Of a stretch of 64,000 bases of DNA, positions 46,564 to 56,193 are shown in pieces. The translations under genes were made by a program, and so were the position numbers. Position 1 is the stretch's first letter; each line of letters opens with the position of its first letter. This DNA is from Chitinophaga sp. LS1. GTDB taxonomy: Bacteria; Bacteroidota; Bacteroidia; Chitinophagales; Chitinophagaceae. The stretch is taken from assembly GCF_034274695.1 (NCBI RefSeq), contig NZ_CP128362.1, forward strand, positions 3,226,501 to 3,290,500. Reading direction: 5' to 3'. The notes below the pieces were generated by a model. It was not told where the DNA came from. It made no database searches and was given only the letters and a program-made list of their open reading frames with translations.

Positions 46564-46607
46564 AAATAGGGTTCTTAAGGATAGGTGGGGTTGCGTTCAT
46601 TTTATCT

Positions 46608-49169
46608 TTACTTTATCAATCCTTGTTTTTCTGCAGCTAACTGCGCGTTGATCTTCGTTACCATATCATCATAGTGTAACTTAGTCAGCTTGTCCAGTCC
46701 TGCATTTGCCGCTTGTTTTTTACACAAAGCTAATACGGTCATCAGGTTGTCTTTCACCATTGCTCTTTCATCTGATTTCTCAAAGTTGAAACCAAACGGC
46801 ATGACCTGATCGCTGATATTACCTTCGCCCTGGTTTGCAAATACCTGCTGCATCAATCTGGCTACATATCCTTTTTGCAAAGCACGGCGGTACATATCTA
46901 CATTCTTACCTGCATAAGCCTCTGTAAAGATGCCTTTGTTCAGGTCCCCTAACATTTCTGTCAGTGTATATACTTTTACATGCTTCTGTGCTGCATACAC
47001 CTGCTCAGACCATAAGAGACGGCTGAAACGTGCACGGCCCAGTATAGCGTTCAGCATATCGCGCTGTGCATCGTTAATCTCAGTAGCAAAGTTCATTGTG
47101 GTTCTGTTCAGCAGCTCACTGTTCAACCAGGTTGGCGTTTCAAACAATTGCTTGTTGATAAATGCCATTGCTGCTTTCTGCTTTTCATATGGAGCTGGTT
47201 CTACGTTGCTGTTGCCTGCATCGCCCACCATATTTTCAGTCACGTATACGCTACCGATGTTTGCCACAGCATGACCTATGTACATGAAGAACTGGCTGTA
47301 CAGGGTTTTGATCTGCTCCATTGGCTTATCAAAATCTTCCCCTTTCTCACCAGCCCAACTCAGTACACCCGGCATTAATCTTTTCAGATTTTTGATACCA
47401 TATTCACCTGCTTTTACTGCATCGTCGCCGAGGTCTTCGTTCTGACAACGGGCATCTGTGAAGTTAACTTCGCTGCCGAAGTACAGGCGGTGGTTAGCAG
47501 CAAGGCTATCGCTCACCATTTTGGACAGGGCTGTTTTTTCTTCTTCAGCAGTTTTGTATTCCTTGTGCATATCATATCCCCATTGAATGGCCCAGAAATC
47601 GTAGTCATTTATACGTGGGAATAAACCTGCTTCACCAATATGATCTTCAGGCTGTGCTACGTAATTGAAACGTGCATAGTCCATGATAGAAGGTGTATGA
47701 CCATGTGCTTCCACCCATGTTTTGTCGCGCAGTTTCTCAACAGGTACAGTGGAGCTTGAACCGAAGTTGTGCAGCAGACCCAGTGTGTGACCTACTTCAT
47801 GAGAAGATACGAAACGGATGAGCTGACCCATCAGAGAATCTGGCAGTTCATTGTTCAGTGCACGCGGATCAACAGCACCACATTGTGCCATATACCAGCG
47901 TTGCAGGAGGCTCATTACGTTGTGATACCAGAAGATGTGGCTCTCGATGATCTCACCGCTACGAGGGTCAGATACGCTTGGACCCATTGCATTGGCAATC
48001 ACAGATGGACGATAGATGATAGCAGAGTGAGTGGCATCGTCAATGCTCCAGGTGCTGTCTTCTTCTTTGGTAGGTGCAATGCGTGCATATACAGCATTTT
48101 TGAAACCGATCTTTTCAAAGGCTTTCTGCCAGTCGTTTACACCCTGCATCAGGTAAGGTACCCATTTCTTAGGGGTAGTAGGATCAATGTAGTATACGAT
48201 TGGTTTAGCTGGTTCTACCAGTTCACCACGTTTGTATTTCTCTACATCTTCCGGTTTTGGTTCCAATCTCCAGCGTTTTACATAGATCTTTTCTTTTACA
48301 CCCTGTGGATCTGCATCAAAGTCAATATGACCTACGGCGAAGTAACCTACACGGCCATCCATCGCTCTTGGTTTCATTGGCTTTTCAGGCAGCAGGACCA
48401 TAGAAGAGTTCAGCTCTACGGTATAGGAAGAAGAGGTAGGGTTCAGACCCGCATTGTAAGTCTTTACGGTATGAACCTCTACATTGGAAGCAAATGCACG
48501 TACATAATCTACAAAGCTGCGGTCGTTTGCCTGTGCACCCATACCAGCTTTGTCTTTGAGCGCTTTTTTCTGGAAGTACAATACTTCGTTGTCGCTGTTT
48601 ACAAAGTCTGTCGCATCGAATACAACACCGCTGGAATCAGGGGCGTAAGCAGCGATCGTAAAAGCCATGGCAATTGCCTGTACATTGTTCTTTTGTACGC
48701 TGGCGAACATTGCTTTGGTACTGTCATCACTATATTCTCTGAAAGAGATACGGCGGAGCAATAATTTTTTAGCAGGACCCAGTTCAAACCTGAACACAGT
48801 TTCACCAATCTGATCGCCTGAATAACCTGAGCTGCCATTGCGCATTTCGGCAGATGCTTTTGAAATACGGCTCACGATGAGAATGTCTCTACCCATCATT
48901 TTGTTAGGAACCTCGAAGAAGTACTTTTCATCTTTCTGGTGTACAGTAATAAAACCCTTGCTGGACTTCATATCAGCAGTGATCACATCCTTGTATGGTT
49001 TAACAGGTATGCTGGTGGGTTTCTTGGTTGTGTCAGCAGGTGTGGCGCCTTTCTGTGCGGTGGGCTGTTGTTTCTTCTTGTGTCTAAAGATCTGACCATG
49101 AACGGTGGTCACCGCCATAAGAGAAACTCCTATGGCGATGGCTATCGTTGAACGTTGGCTTTTTAGCAT
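46608..49169 (-). CDS. Secreted zinc metalloprotease (HExxHxxGxxH; DUF5117/DUF5118-type)
   Basis: An 853-residue protein with a signal peptide (VSLMAVTTVHGQ) and a basic linker. The zinc site is HEVGHTLGLLHNF at residues 457-469, with E458 as catalytic base and three His ligands (457, 461, 467), the metzincin-like HExxHxxGxxH arrangement. The surrounding layout (ITADMKSSKGFITVHQKDEKYFFEVP near the start, WDIDDATHSAII-like WSIDDATHSAIIYRPS before the zinc site) matches DUF5118/DUF5117 proteins of Bacteroidota. It is the last gene of the sigma-FecR-SusC-SusD operon, 27 bases after SusD, suggesting that the operon takes up peptides or glycopeptides. Confidence 0.88.
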   Translation of the reverse strand: MLKSQRSTIAIAIGVSLMAVTTVHGQIFRHKKKQQPTAQKGATPADTTKKPTSIPVKPYKDVITADMKSSKGFITVHQKDEKYFFEVPNKMMGRDILIVSRISKASAEMRNGSSGYSGDQIGETVFRFELGPAKKLLLRRISFREYSDDSTKAMFASVQKNNVQAIAMAFTIAAYAPDSSGVVFDATDFVNSDNEVLYFQKKALKDKAGMGAQANDRSFVDYVRAFASNVEVHTVKTYNAGLNPTSSSYTVELNSSMVLLPEKPMKPRAMDGRVGYFAVGHIDFDADPQGVKEKIYVKRWRLEPKPEDVEKYKRGELVEPAKPIVYYIDPTTPKKWVPYLMQGVNDWQKAFEKIGFKNAVYARIAPTKEEDSTWSIDDATHSAIIYRPSVIANAMGPSVSDPRSGEIIESHIFWYHNVMSLLQRWYMAQCGAVDPRALNNELPDSLMGQLIRFVSSHEVGHTLGLLHNFGSSSTVPVEKLRDKTWVEAHGHTPSIMDYARFNYVAQPEDHIGEAGLFPRINDYDFWAIQWGYDMHKEYKTAEEEKTALSKMVSDSLAANHRLYFGSEVNFTDARCQNEDLGDDAVKAGEYGIKNLKRLMPGVLSWAGEKGEDFDKPMEQIKTLYSQFFMYIGHAVANIGSVYVTENMVGDAGNSNVEPAPYEKQKAAMAFINKQLFETPTWLNSELLNRTTMNFATEINDAQRDMLNAILGRARFSRLLWSEQVYAAQKHVKVYTLTEMLGDLNKGIFTEAYAGKNVDMYRRALQKGYVARLMQQVFANQGEGNISDQVMPFGFNFEKSDERAMVKDNLMTVLALCKKQAANAGLDKLTKLHYDDMVTKINAQLAAEKQGLIK

Positions 49170-49196
49170 GATTTGTTTGAATTTTGTTATTTATTT

Positions 49197-50576
49197 CTAG
49201 TAACCATCATTCTGAATAAGGTTGGGATTTGCCTGTATCTGTGTAGAAGGAATAGGAAGCAGTGCAGCAGTAGATTTCCAGGAAGATTTCTCAGCACCCA
49301 GTACTGCATCAATAGTACCTGTACGTTTCAGATCGTACCAGCGGTTGCCCCACTCGAATGCCATTTCAACCTGGCGTTCGTGGTAGATGGCAGTCAGCAG
49401 ATCTTCGTCAGTACCAGCGTAGCCAGCGAGACCCGCTCTTGATCTTACGATATTCAGATTCGTAATCGCATCTGAGGTATTGCCCAGGTGTGCCTGCGCT
49501 TCTGCCAGTACCAGGTACATATCAGCGAGGCGGAACATTACATATGCTTCCCTGTTAGCTGCATCATATGTCCTGTTCTTGTATTTTGTCGGGTAATTAT
49601 ATGTGGTTCCATATAATGTAGTTTGCGTGATCCAGGTGGCCTTACGGAGGTCATTTGCTTCAAATGCATTCACCAGGATAGGATTTACCTGGTAAGCTGG
49701 AGCTGAGTAGATAGAAGATGGCAGTAAGGTATAACCTTCACCCGTCTGAAAGTTAGAAGTACTCACAATGCTACCGGGCAGGTTCCAGATGACTTCATTG
49801 CTGGACTGATAAAATACAGTGGATGGCGTGGATGCCATTGCATAAAGACCGGAGGCTAAGATCTGATTTACCATCTGCGCTGCACTATCCCATTGCTGGC
49901 GGTATAAGAATACCTTGGCAGAAAGTGCCATCGCTGTGTACAGGTTTGGACGGTATTTGGTGCCGGAAGTAGACGGATATTTTGCCTTGAGCAGGGAACG
50001 GGCTTCTGCCAGATCTGCCTGGATCAGTTTATACACTTCATCTACAGTTACTCTTGGTTGGGTAGCGGTCACGTTATAATCGGTAACGGTGACCAAAGGT
50101 ACACCACCAAACAGGTTTACCATCTGGAAGTAATAAAAGGCACGGTCAAATTTCATCTCAGCTACGAGTGCACGTTTAAGTGAGTCACTGATAGCAGAAG
50201 TACCGCTAATGCCAGCTATACAGCTGTTCATCTGGTAAATATTGGTGTATGCTGAATTCCACAAAGTGGATGCAGTTCCATCGTCTGCCAGGTAGGCGTT
50301 GTTTACATAAGTAGAACTATAGGCATATATCAGTTCATCGGCAGCCTGGCCTCCATTTACAGTCACTATAGTAGCGCCAATAGAACCACCGGAAGCATTT
50401 GCTTTAAAGTTGGAATAGACACCAGCTACAGCAGACATGATATCTGCACTGTCACTAAAAACGGTGCCTTCTGTAATCTGATCAATTGGATGAGCAGGAA
50501 TATCAACCAGCTTGTTACAGGACATTGCGAACAGGGCTGCCGCCGCAATTATATATATAGAACGATTCTTCTTCAT
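49197..50576 (-). CDS. SusD/RagB-family surface lipoprotein of the sigma-controlled operon
   Basis: A 459-residue lipoprotein (lipobox AMSC, Cys20). Family motifs: EMKFDRAFYYFQMVNLFGGVPLV, YTAMALSAKVFLYRQQW, VRSRAGLAGYAG, and YHERQVEMAFEWGNRWYDLKRTGTI close to the end. It pairs with the STN-type SusC 20 bases upstream and precedes the metalloprotease gene. It is on the short side for the family. Confidence 0.95.
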   Translation of the reverse strand: MKKNRSIYIIAAAALFAMSCNKLVDIPAHPIDQITEGTVFSDSADIMSAVAGVYSNFKANASGGSIGATIVTVNGGQAADELIYAYSSTYVNNAYLADDGTASTLWNSAYTNIYQMNSCIAGISGTSAISDSLKRALVAEMKFDRAFYYFQMVNLFGGVPLVTVTDYNVTATQPRVTVDEVYKLIQADLAEARSLLKAKYPSTSGTKYRPNLYTAMALSAKVFLYRQQWDSAAQMVNQILASGLYAMASTPSTVFYQSSNEVIWNLPGSIVSTSNFQTGEGYTLLPSSIYSAPAYQVNPILVNAFEANDLRKATWITQTTLYGTTYNYPTKYKNRTYDAANREAYVMFRLADMYLVLAEAQAHLGNTSDAITNLNIVRSRAGLAGYAGTDEDLLTAIYHERQVEMAFEWGNRWYDLKRTGTIDAVLGAEKSSWKSTAALLPIPSTQIQANPNLIQNDGY

Positions 50577-50596
50577 GATAGATACATTTTAAACAA

Positions 50597-53500
50597 TTAG
50601 AACTCCAGGTTGAAACCACCAGTTACGATCAGCTGCATAGGCACTGTATAAAGCGTACCTGGCATTTCAGGATCACCAAACTTATAGTTGGTAATAGTGA
50701 ACAGGTTCTGTGCAGTGACATTGAATGAACAACCCTGGATACCCATTTTTTTCACAGTAGCTGCAGGCAGTGAATAGGACAGCATGAGGCTTTTCAGACG
50801 CAGGTAAGTATTGTTACTATACACTGCATCAGAGCTGGTGAAGTAACTACCGTAACGTTGTGCCAGTTGTCCGTTTTTGGCAGCACCATAATAACCTGTG
50901 GTCAGGCGCTGTAATTGTGCATGATCACCAGGTTTGGTCCAGAACATATCCTGCATAAATGCAGGCAGATTGATCTGGCCGCCAGGTAACGGAGATGCAT
51001 AATTAATACCTGCCAGGTAGTTTTTGGCCATCGCCCTGGAGAATTTGAAGAACAGGCTCAGGTTCCAGTTCTTATAGGAGAAAGTGTTGTTCAGACCACC
51101 ATAGAAATCAGTCTGTGCATTGGCAATTGCCTGCATATCTCCACCCTTGGCGATATTGGTAGTAGCTGGTGCAGAAGTAATGGTGCCATTCGCCTTATAA
51201 TATTGGAATACACCGGTTGTGTCGTTCACACCTGCATATTTGAATCCATATATCATGGAAGTAGATTTCCCAACTGCATAGGTAGCTGCATAAGCAGATG
51301 TTGCTAAACCAGGGAAGGAAATCAGTTTATTCCTGTTGCCGGAGATATTGAAAGATGTAGTCCATCTGAAATCTTTTGTGGTGATATTGCGGGTCGTAAT
51401 GGACAATTCGAGACCTGCATCCTGCAGCACAGCATCCATATTTTTCACTACACTGTTGAAACCAGTTTGTGTAGGCAGTGTATAACCTGTAAGCTGGTTA
51501 CCGGTTCTGCTACGGTAATAAGCCAGGTTCAACAGGATCTTATCATCAATAAAGCCGAGGTCCAGTCCCAGGTTAATGGAATGTTTGGAAGCCCAGCTAT
51601 AATCCGGATTGTAAAGATTGCTGGCTGTGTAAGGACGGGTACCGTCAAAGGTCTGCGTAGATGTTGTGGACGCTACTTTCCAGTATGGCTGATATTTATA
51701 GGGGGCTACACCGTCGGAACCATTGGTACCATAGTTACCGGAGATCTTTACAAAGCTAAGCACAGGTTTGAATGATTCCATGAATCGTTCTTCGGAGATG
51801 ATCCAACCGATACCTACTGCACCAAAGTTACCAAAACGGCGGCCAGGTCCAAAATTGCTGGAACCATCGCGACGACCGGTCAGGTTGATGATGTACTTTT
51901 CCTTATAGACATAGTTAACACGGCCAAACCCTGCTACATATTTGGAGATATCAGCGCCATCTGATACACTGATACCAGTTGCCGCCATGATGGTTCCTAA
52001 TAATCCATCGTCTGTGTAACCAGTACCCAGCTGCTGATTAAAACTGGATGTTACTTTTCTGTAGGTACCGCCTGCCAATATTGTTAGTTCACCATCTCCG
52101 ATGGTCTTTCTGTAATCGACCTGTGGCTCCAGGTTGATCGTCTGGTCATTACTCTGGCCAAAGTTGGCACTGGCAGTTGTACCATTACCCGGTTTCACGG
52201 CCGCAAGCGGGGTGGCGCTATATTGTTTGGTCATGTTCATAGCCCAGCCTGCATTTGCAGCAATGTTCAATCCTGGAATTATTTCGTAAGTTAAACGGAG
52301 GTAATTATTAAACAGGTAGCTGTTGATATTGTATGGCTTTTTTTGCTCCGCCAGCAACTGATCAGAACTTACATCCTGCCCTTTGTATGTCCAAACCAGG
52401 TTACCTTTTGCATCCAGCATATCCGGATGGTCAGGTACAGTCATCATGGCTTTACCCAGGGTGGTGCTGCCTGAAGAATTATTGGTTTCGTAAGACACAT
52501 CACTGCCAAAATCAGCCCTGATCTTGTTATTTGAAGAATGTGTGCTCAATGCACTATGCAGCGTGTAGCGCTTATCTGAAAAATCGCCCGGCATATTATA
52601 AGACTGTCTGGTATAACCGGCAGACACCATATAGGTGCTATTCGCAGCGCCTCCTGACATGCTCAGGTGTGCATCTGTACTGTTAGCTGTACCACCATAA
52701 TATTTCTTAACAAAATCAGTATACATGGTAGTATCATATACAAACAGGTCTTTGAAATAACTCTGATCTGTAGGGAAGGTCGTAATACTATCCATGGTGA
52801 TTGCCTGATGACGCATACGCAGATATTGCTTTGTATCCATCATATCCAGTCCGCGGGAAATCTTGCTGGGACCAGTTACCACACTTACATTCACCCTGTT
52901 TCTGCCTGGCTTCCCTTTTTTGGTCGTGATCACCACTACACCATTCGCACCCTGTGAACCATAGATAGAAGTAGCATCTGCATCTTTCAGCACACTGATA
53001 CTTTCGATATCAGAAGGGTTCACGCCATTCAATGCACTGAAACCACTGGCGCCACCGCCGGAGTTGAAGCTGTTCAGCAACATCGAGATGTCATTGTTCT
53101 GTGTAGGCAATGGAATTCCATCTACGATGATGAGGGGTTGATCGTATGCAATTGCAGAAGCAGAGCTGGACAGTGTATTCTGCCCTCTGGACTGGAACGT
53201 TTGTCTTGCACCCGGAACACCGCTAAATACATTTACTTCCAGACCTGGTACACGACCATTGAGGGCATTGGTAATGTTGGTAGCACCTGAACTTTTGATA
53301 TCAGCCGAATTCAGGGTCGCCACATTACCCACGTTAAAACGTCTGGTATTGGTACCGTAAGCGATCACCTGCACTTCATCCAGCGGGTTGTTGGAGCGTA
53401 ACAGCCTGATCATGTAGACTCTTGAACTACCTTCTTTTACAGGTACTTCTTTCGTGACATAACCTGTAAAGGAGACGATCAGGGTTTGTTTGTCATCAAC

Positions 53501-54016
53501 ATTTTTGAGAATAAACATACCACTACCGTCAGTAATCACCACTTCCTTGGTTCCTTTCACACGGACAGTGGCGCCAATCAGCGGATTTCCCAGGGAATCG
53601 GCCACACGGCCATGCAGATCTTCCGGCGGCGCTGGCACAGATGTAAAATCCGGTGTGGCCATCTTATCTTTCAGCACTACTGTTTTGTTCACAATAGAAA
53701 AGGTAAGCGGCTGATTGAGCAATGCCTGCTTTAAAGCTTCCTCAAGCGGCATGGATTTCAGGTCTACGGTCACAGGAATACCTGTGCGGACCATCGCATC
53801 ATTGTAAAAGAAATTGTACCCTGTTTGCTTCTTAAATTCTTTAAATACCAGCTCCAGGGAAGCGTTTCGAACATTCAATGACACATTCTGTGCATAAGTG
53901 CTGGCCTTAACCTGTAAACAAGCGACCAATACAAATACGACTGTGAATTTCATAATCAACAGAAGTTTGGTTGATGACAGACACGGCAATGTTTTGCCGT
54001 TTGCATTTAACAGCAT
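50597..54016 (-). CDS. STN-domain SusC-like TonB-dependent receptor/transducer
   Basis: A 1139-residue receptor. After the signal sequence (MKFTVVFVLVACLQVKASTY; translation may start at this Met, 53953, or 63 bases upstream at 54016) comes an STN domain (about residues 45-115: LELVFKEFKKQTGYNFFYND, MPLEEALKQALLNQPLTFSI). Then follow a carboxypeptidase-D-like domain (LHGRVADSLGNPLIGATVRV), the plug (DEVQVIAYGTNTRRFNVGN, NGRVPGLEVNVFSG) and the barrel ending MQLIVTGGFNLEF. STN receptors signal substrate binding to a FecR anti-sigma factor, and the fecR-like and ECF genes lie directly upstream. So this receptor should both import and sense its ligand. Confidence 0.95.
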   Translation of the reverse strand: MLLNANGKTLPCLSSTKLLLIMKFTVVFVLVACLQVKASTYAQNVSLNVRNASLELVFKEFKKQTGYNFFYNDAMVRTGIPVTVDLKSMPLEEALKQALLNQPLTFSIVNKTVVLKDKMATPDFTSVPAPPEDLHGRVADSLGNPLIGATVRVKGTKEVVITDGSGMFILKNVDDKQTLIVSFTGYVTKEVPVKEGSSRVYMIRLLRSNNPLDEVQVIAYGTNTRRFNVGNVATLNSADIKSSGATNITNALNGRVPGLEVNVFSGVPGARQTFQSRGQNTLSSSASAIAYDQPLIIVDGIPLPTQNNDISMLLNSFNSGGGASGFSALNGVNPSDIESISVLKDADATSIYGSQGANGVVVITTKKGKPGRNRVNVSVVTGPSKISRGLDMMDTKQYLRMRHQAITMDSITTFPTDQSYFKDLFVYDTTMYTDFVKKYYGGTANSTDAHLSMSGGAANSTYMVSAGYTRQSYNMPGDFSDKRYTLHSALSTHSSNNKIRADFGSDVSYETNNSSGSTTLGKAMMTVPDHPDMLDAKGNLVWTYKGQDVSSDQLLAEQKKPYNINSYLFNNYLRLTYEIIPGLNIAANAGWAMNMTKQYSATPLAAVKPGNGTTASANFGQSNDQTINLEPQVDYRKTIGDGELTILAGGTYRKVTSSFNQQLGTGYTDDGLLGTIMAATGISVSDGADISKYVAGFGRVNYVYKEKYIINLTGRRDGSSNFGPGRRFGNFGAVGIGWIISEERFMESFKPVLSFVKISGNYGTNGSDGVAPYKYQPYWKVASTTSTQTFDGTRPYTASNLYNPDYSWASKHSINLGLDLGFIDDKILLNLAYYRSRTGNQLTGYTLPTQTGFNSVVKNMDAVLQDAGLELSITTRNITTKDFRWTTSFNISGNRNKLISFPGLATSAYAATYAVGKSTSMIYGFKYAGVNDTTGVFQYYKANGTITSAPATTNIAKGGDMQAIANAQTDFYGGLNNTFSYKNWNLSLFFKFSRAMAKNYLAGINYASPLPGGQINLPAFMQDMFWTKPGDHAQLQRLTTGYYGAAKNGQLAQRYGSYFTSSDAVYSNNTYLRLKSLMLSYSLPAATVKKMGIQGCSFNVTAQNLFTITNYKFGDPEMPGTLYTVPMQLIVTGGFNLEF

Positions 54017-54119
54017 AGATTTGGCTGGATTTGAGTCATCCCGGATGGACTCCGTTCAGACGGTAATAAAATAAGTTAGTCTGGCTTGACTATTTATGAT
54101 AAGTGACTCAGATTTTTCG

Positions 54120-54147
54120 CGCCCCGAACCCCCATTCGGGGCGTTTT
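54120..54147. repeat. GC-rich hairpin between fecR-like and SusC genes
   Basis: CGCCCCGAA (54120-54128) and TTCGGGGCG (54135-54143) form a perfect 9-bp stem with a six-base loop. A TTTT run follows on the + strand, where no gene needs it. On the minus strand, in the direction of the genes, no T run follows. It may attenuate transcription or stabilise the SusC message rather than terminate it. Confidence 0.55.
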
Positions 54148-54188
54148 CGTATCTAGTCACATGATCCTGGTATAGGTGGTGTATGATT

Positions 54189-55367
54189 TTAATTTAGTAC
54201 AGTAAGCCGTCTGCCTTCTAACCGGAAGTGGACCCGGCTCATTTGTAAAATTTGTAATAGCTCAGTCAGCGTAGCCGTACGCGGTATCTCTCCTGTGAAG
54301 GTGTCGGCAGGTACCTTGCCTGCATACACAACATCTATATCATACCAGCGGGCGGCATCGCGCAGCACCTGTGCGATACTGTTGTTCTGATAAGCGAAAA
54401 GCCCTTCTTTCCACGCTACTACATCATCAGTAGATGGTGTACTTACATAGATCTTTTGGCCGTCAGCATAGGTAGCCTGTTGTCCGGGCACAATCCGGAG
54501 GCCCTGTTGCTGATGATCTACCTGTACGCTACCTTGTAATAGCGTTACTCTCGTGTCTGCTTCATCTTCATAAGCTTTGATATTAAAATGTGTACCCAGC
54601 ACAGTAACAAGACTGCTATCTCTTTGGTTGGTTTTAATATTTACTGAAAAAGGAATTTTGTGGTCACCTGCTGCCGCTACTTCAAAGTAGGCCTCCCCTG
54701 ATACAGTCACTTTCCTTTCGCGGCCTGAAAAGGCTACAGGGTAGGTGAGAGAAGTGCCTGCATTGAGCCATACCCGGCTTCCATCAGATAACGTGATCGA
54801 AGTCACCTGACTTCCTTTTGGATTCGTAAGCGTATTGAGTAAAATTTCGTCGTGTTGTCCCTGTGGTTGGTAAACAATCTCTCCGTTGGCAAGTCTGACT
54901 ACTTTGGTTTGACCCTGCATGACCAGTTGATGAGCGGAGATACTGTCTGCCGGTACCTGTTGTCCATTAGATAATGTGATGGTGGCCTTGTGTGTGACAG
55001 GGGCTTTAATATCTGATACGCTGGCAATTGGTTCCTTTGTGGCGGAAGGAGTACCTGTAAATTTGTAAATGCTGATTCCAATTAATAGCGCAGCTGCGGC
55101 TGCTACAGCCGCAGCGCGCCATTTTCGGATAAATAGAACTCTAATTGGCTGTTTCCGTTGTAAAATGTTGTCAAGAATGACTCTTGAGGAATAGTCGGAT
55201 AGGTTATGAACTGGCTGGTTATATTGTAGCCACGCAGCTTCCAGTACAGCTTTTAGCTGCGGATCGTCCACGCTTTCGATGAGCGTGAATAGCTCTTTTT
55301 TCTCCTGCCAGGTGCAGGTGTTGGATGTTAATTTCTCCAATAATGCTGTGATCCTGTCTATCGACAT
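54189..55367 (-). CDS. FecR-family anti-sigma factor
   Basis: A 392-residue inner-membrane protein. The N-terminal ~85 residues are cytoplasmic and bind the sigma factor. One membrane helix follows (AVAAAAALLIGISIYKF). The periplasmic part has the FecR domain (VTSITLSDGSRVWLNAGTSL, REVTVSGEAYFEVA-like ERKVTVSGEAYFEVAAAGDH, TVLGTHFNIKAYEDE) and a C-terminal DUF4974-like domain (GLFAYQNNSIAQVLRDAARW, FTGEIPRTATLTELLQIL) that contacts the STN domain of the receptor. It lies between the ECF sigma gene (124 bases upstream) and the STN receptor (172 bases downstream). Confidence 0.95.
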   Translation of the reverse strand: MSIDRITALLEKLTSNTCTWQEKKELFTLIESVDDPQLKAVLEAAWLQYNQPVHNLSDYSSRVILDNILQRKQPIRVLFIRKWRAAAVAAAAALLIGISIYKFTGTPSATKEPIASVSDIKAPVTHKATITLSNGQQVPADSISAHQLVMQGQTKVVRLANGEIVYQPQGQHDEILLNTLTNPKGSQVTSITLSDGSRVWLNAGTSLTYPVAFSGRERKVTVSGEAYFEVAAAGDHKIPFSVNIKTNQRDSSLVTVLGTHFNIKAYEDEADTRVTLLQGSVQVDHQQQGLRIVPGQQATYADGQKIYVSTPSTDDVVAWKEGLFAYQNNSIAQVLRDAARWYDIDVVYAGKVPADTFTGEIPRTATLTELLQILQMSRVHFRLEGRRLTVLN

Positions 55368-55491
55368 GTGGCTGATTTTATTAAAAAATGTTCGTCCCTT
55401 ACGTATAAGACAAACAACTGAAACTTTCGGTCTAGTCGATCCGAAAAAAAATTTAAAATATTTTTAAAGAGGGAGTTCTAAGGAACAATGT

Positions 55492-56082
55492 TTATTTCAT
55501 CTTCTCTGCTAATATGATGTACAGATAAATAATGCTGATAATATGTGAAGACTCCAGGTACGTTCTGATCTTTTTGAGCGCCTGCACCATATGATTGCGG
55601 ACCGTGGCGGCAGAGATGCCCATTTCAGCCGCAATTTCTTCATACTTGAGTCCGTGTTCACGGCTGAGCATAAACACCTTATATTGCTGTTGCGGCAGGG
55701 TTGCCAGCGCTTTGGCCAGTACTTCCTGCACTTCTTTCTCCGACATGGCCTGTGCGGTGCCGTTTTCATCGATGGTATACAATTGTAGCTCATCGAGGAT
55801 CCTGATTTCCCGGCTTTGCCTGCGCATCAGGTTAATAGCCTGATTGGCAGCCATGCGGAACAAATAGGCGTTGAAATTATCGATTTCACCCAGCTGAGCA
55901 CGGCGTGTCCATAGCTTCATAAAGACGTCCTGTAGTACGTCTTCTGCCGCTGTAGGGGAGTTGCCAAGGTGTAGGAGGAATGAATATAGTTTATCCTTGT
56001 ACTTATGGAAAAGCGCCTCGAAGGCTACTTCATCATTGCCTGCCAACTTATTCACTAGTGCTATGTCATCCGGGTGGTGCAT
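55492..56082 (-). CDS. ECF sigma factor, FecI/RpoE-like
   Basis: A 196-residue sigma-70 family protein. Region 2 covers about residues 20-90 (EALFHKYKDKLYSFLLHLG, AAEDVLQDVFMKLWTRR, NAYLFRMAANQAINLMRR). Region 4 covers about 120-175 with the helix-turn-helix YEEIAAEMGISAATVRNHMV. It has an unusual hydrophobic C-terminal tail (HIISIIYLYIILAEK). It directs transcription of the following fecR-SusC-SusD-metalloprotease genes when released by FecR. It is divergent from the pectinesterase gene, with 111 bases between the two starts. Confidence 0.95.
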   Translation of the reverse strand: MHHPDDIALVNKLAGNDEVAFEALFHKYKDKLYSFLLHLGNSPTAAEDVLQDVFMKLWTRRAQLGEIDNFNAYLFRMAANQAINLMRRQSREIRILDELQLYTIDENGTAQAMSEKEVQEVLAKALATLPQQQYKVFMLSREHGLKYEEIAAEMGISAATVRNHMVQALKKIRTYLESSHIISIIYLYIILAEKMK

Positions 56083-56107
56083 CGACGATAAAATTACATA
56101 AAAGACG

Positions 56108-56140
56108 CTATTTATTTCCGGTAACGATTGCGTAAATAAA
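56108..56140. promoter_or_regulatory. Shared 33-bp block, copy 2 (candidate operator)
   Basis: Identical to 8300-8332 at 30 of 33 positions; differences are at positions 4, 6 and 15. The core CCGGYAACGATTGCGTAAAT has Y as T here, giving GTAA-CGA-TTGC. It ends 53 bases before the pectinesterase ATG and lies between that gene and the divergent ECF sigma gene. Because the other copy precedes a pectin PUL, control of the pectinesterase is more likely than control of the sigma gene. Confidence 0.55.
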
Positions 56141-56193
56141 CCTTCGGTAAATAAGCGGATTTTTATAGCTTCCGCCTGCTATAAATTCCTGTT

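Noticed and set aside
54120..54147. Rho-independent terminator of the fecR-like gene
   Set aside because: On the transcribed (minus) strand the hairpin is not followed by a T run; the T run lies on the + strand side.
56101..56193. Small ORF equivalent to the 44-residue one at 8300-8434
   Set aside because: The matching frame has a stop codon and no start codon upstream, so only the DNA block is shared.
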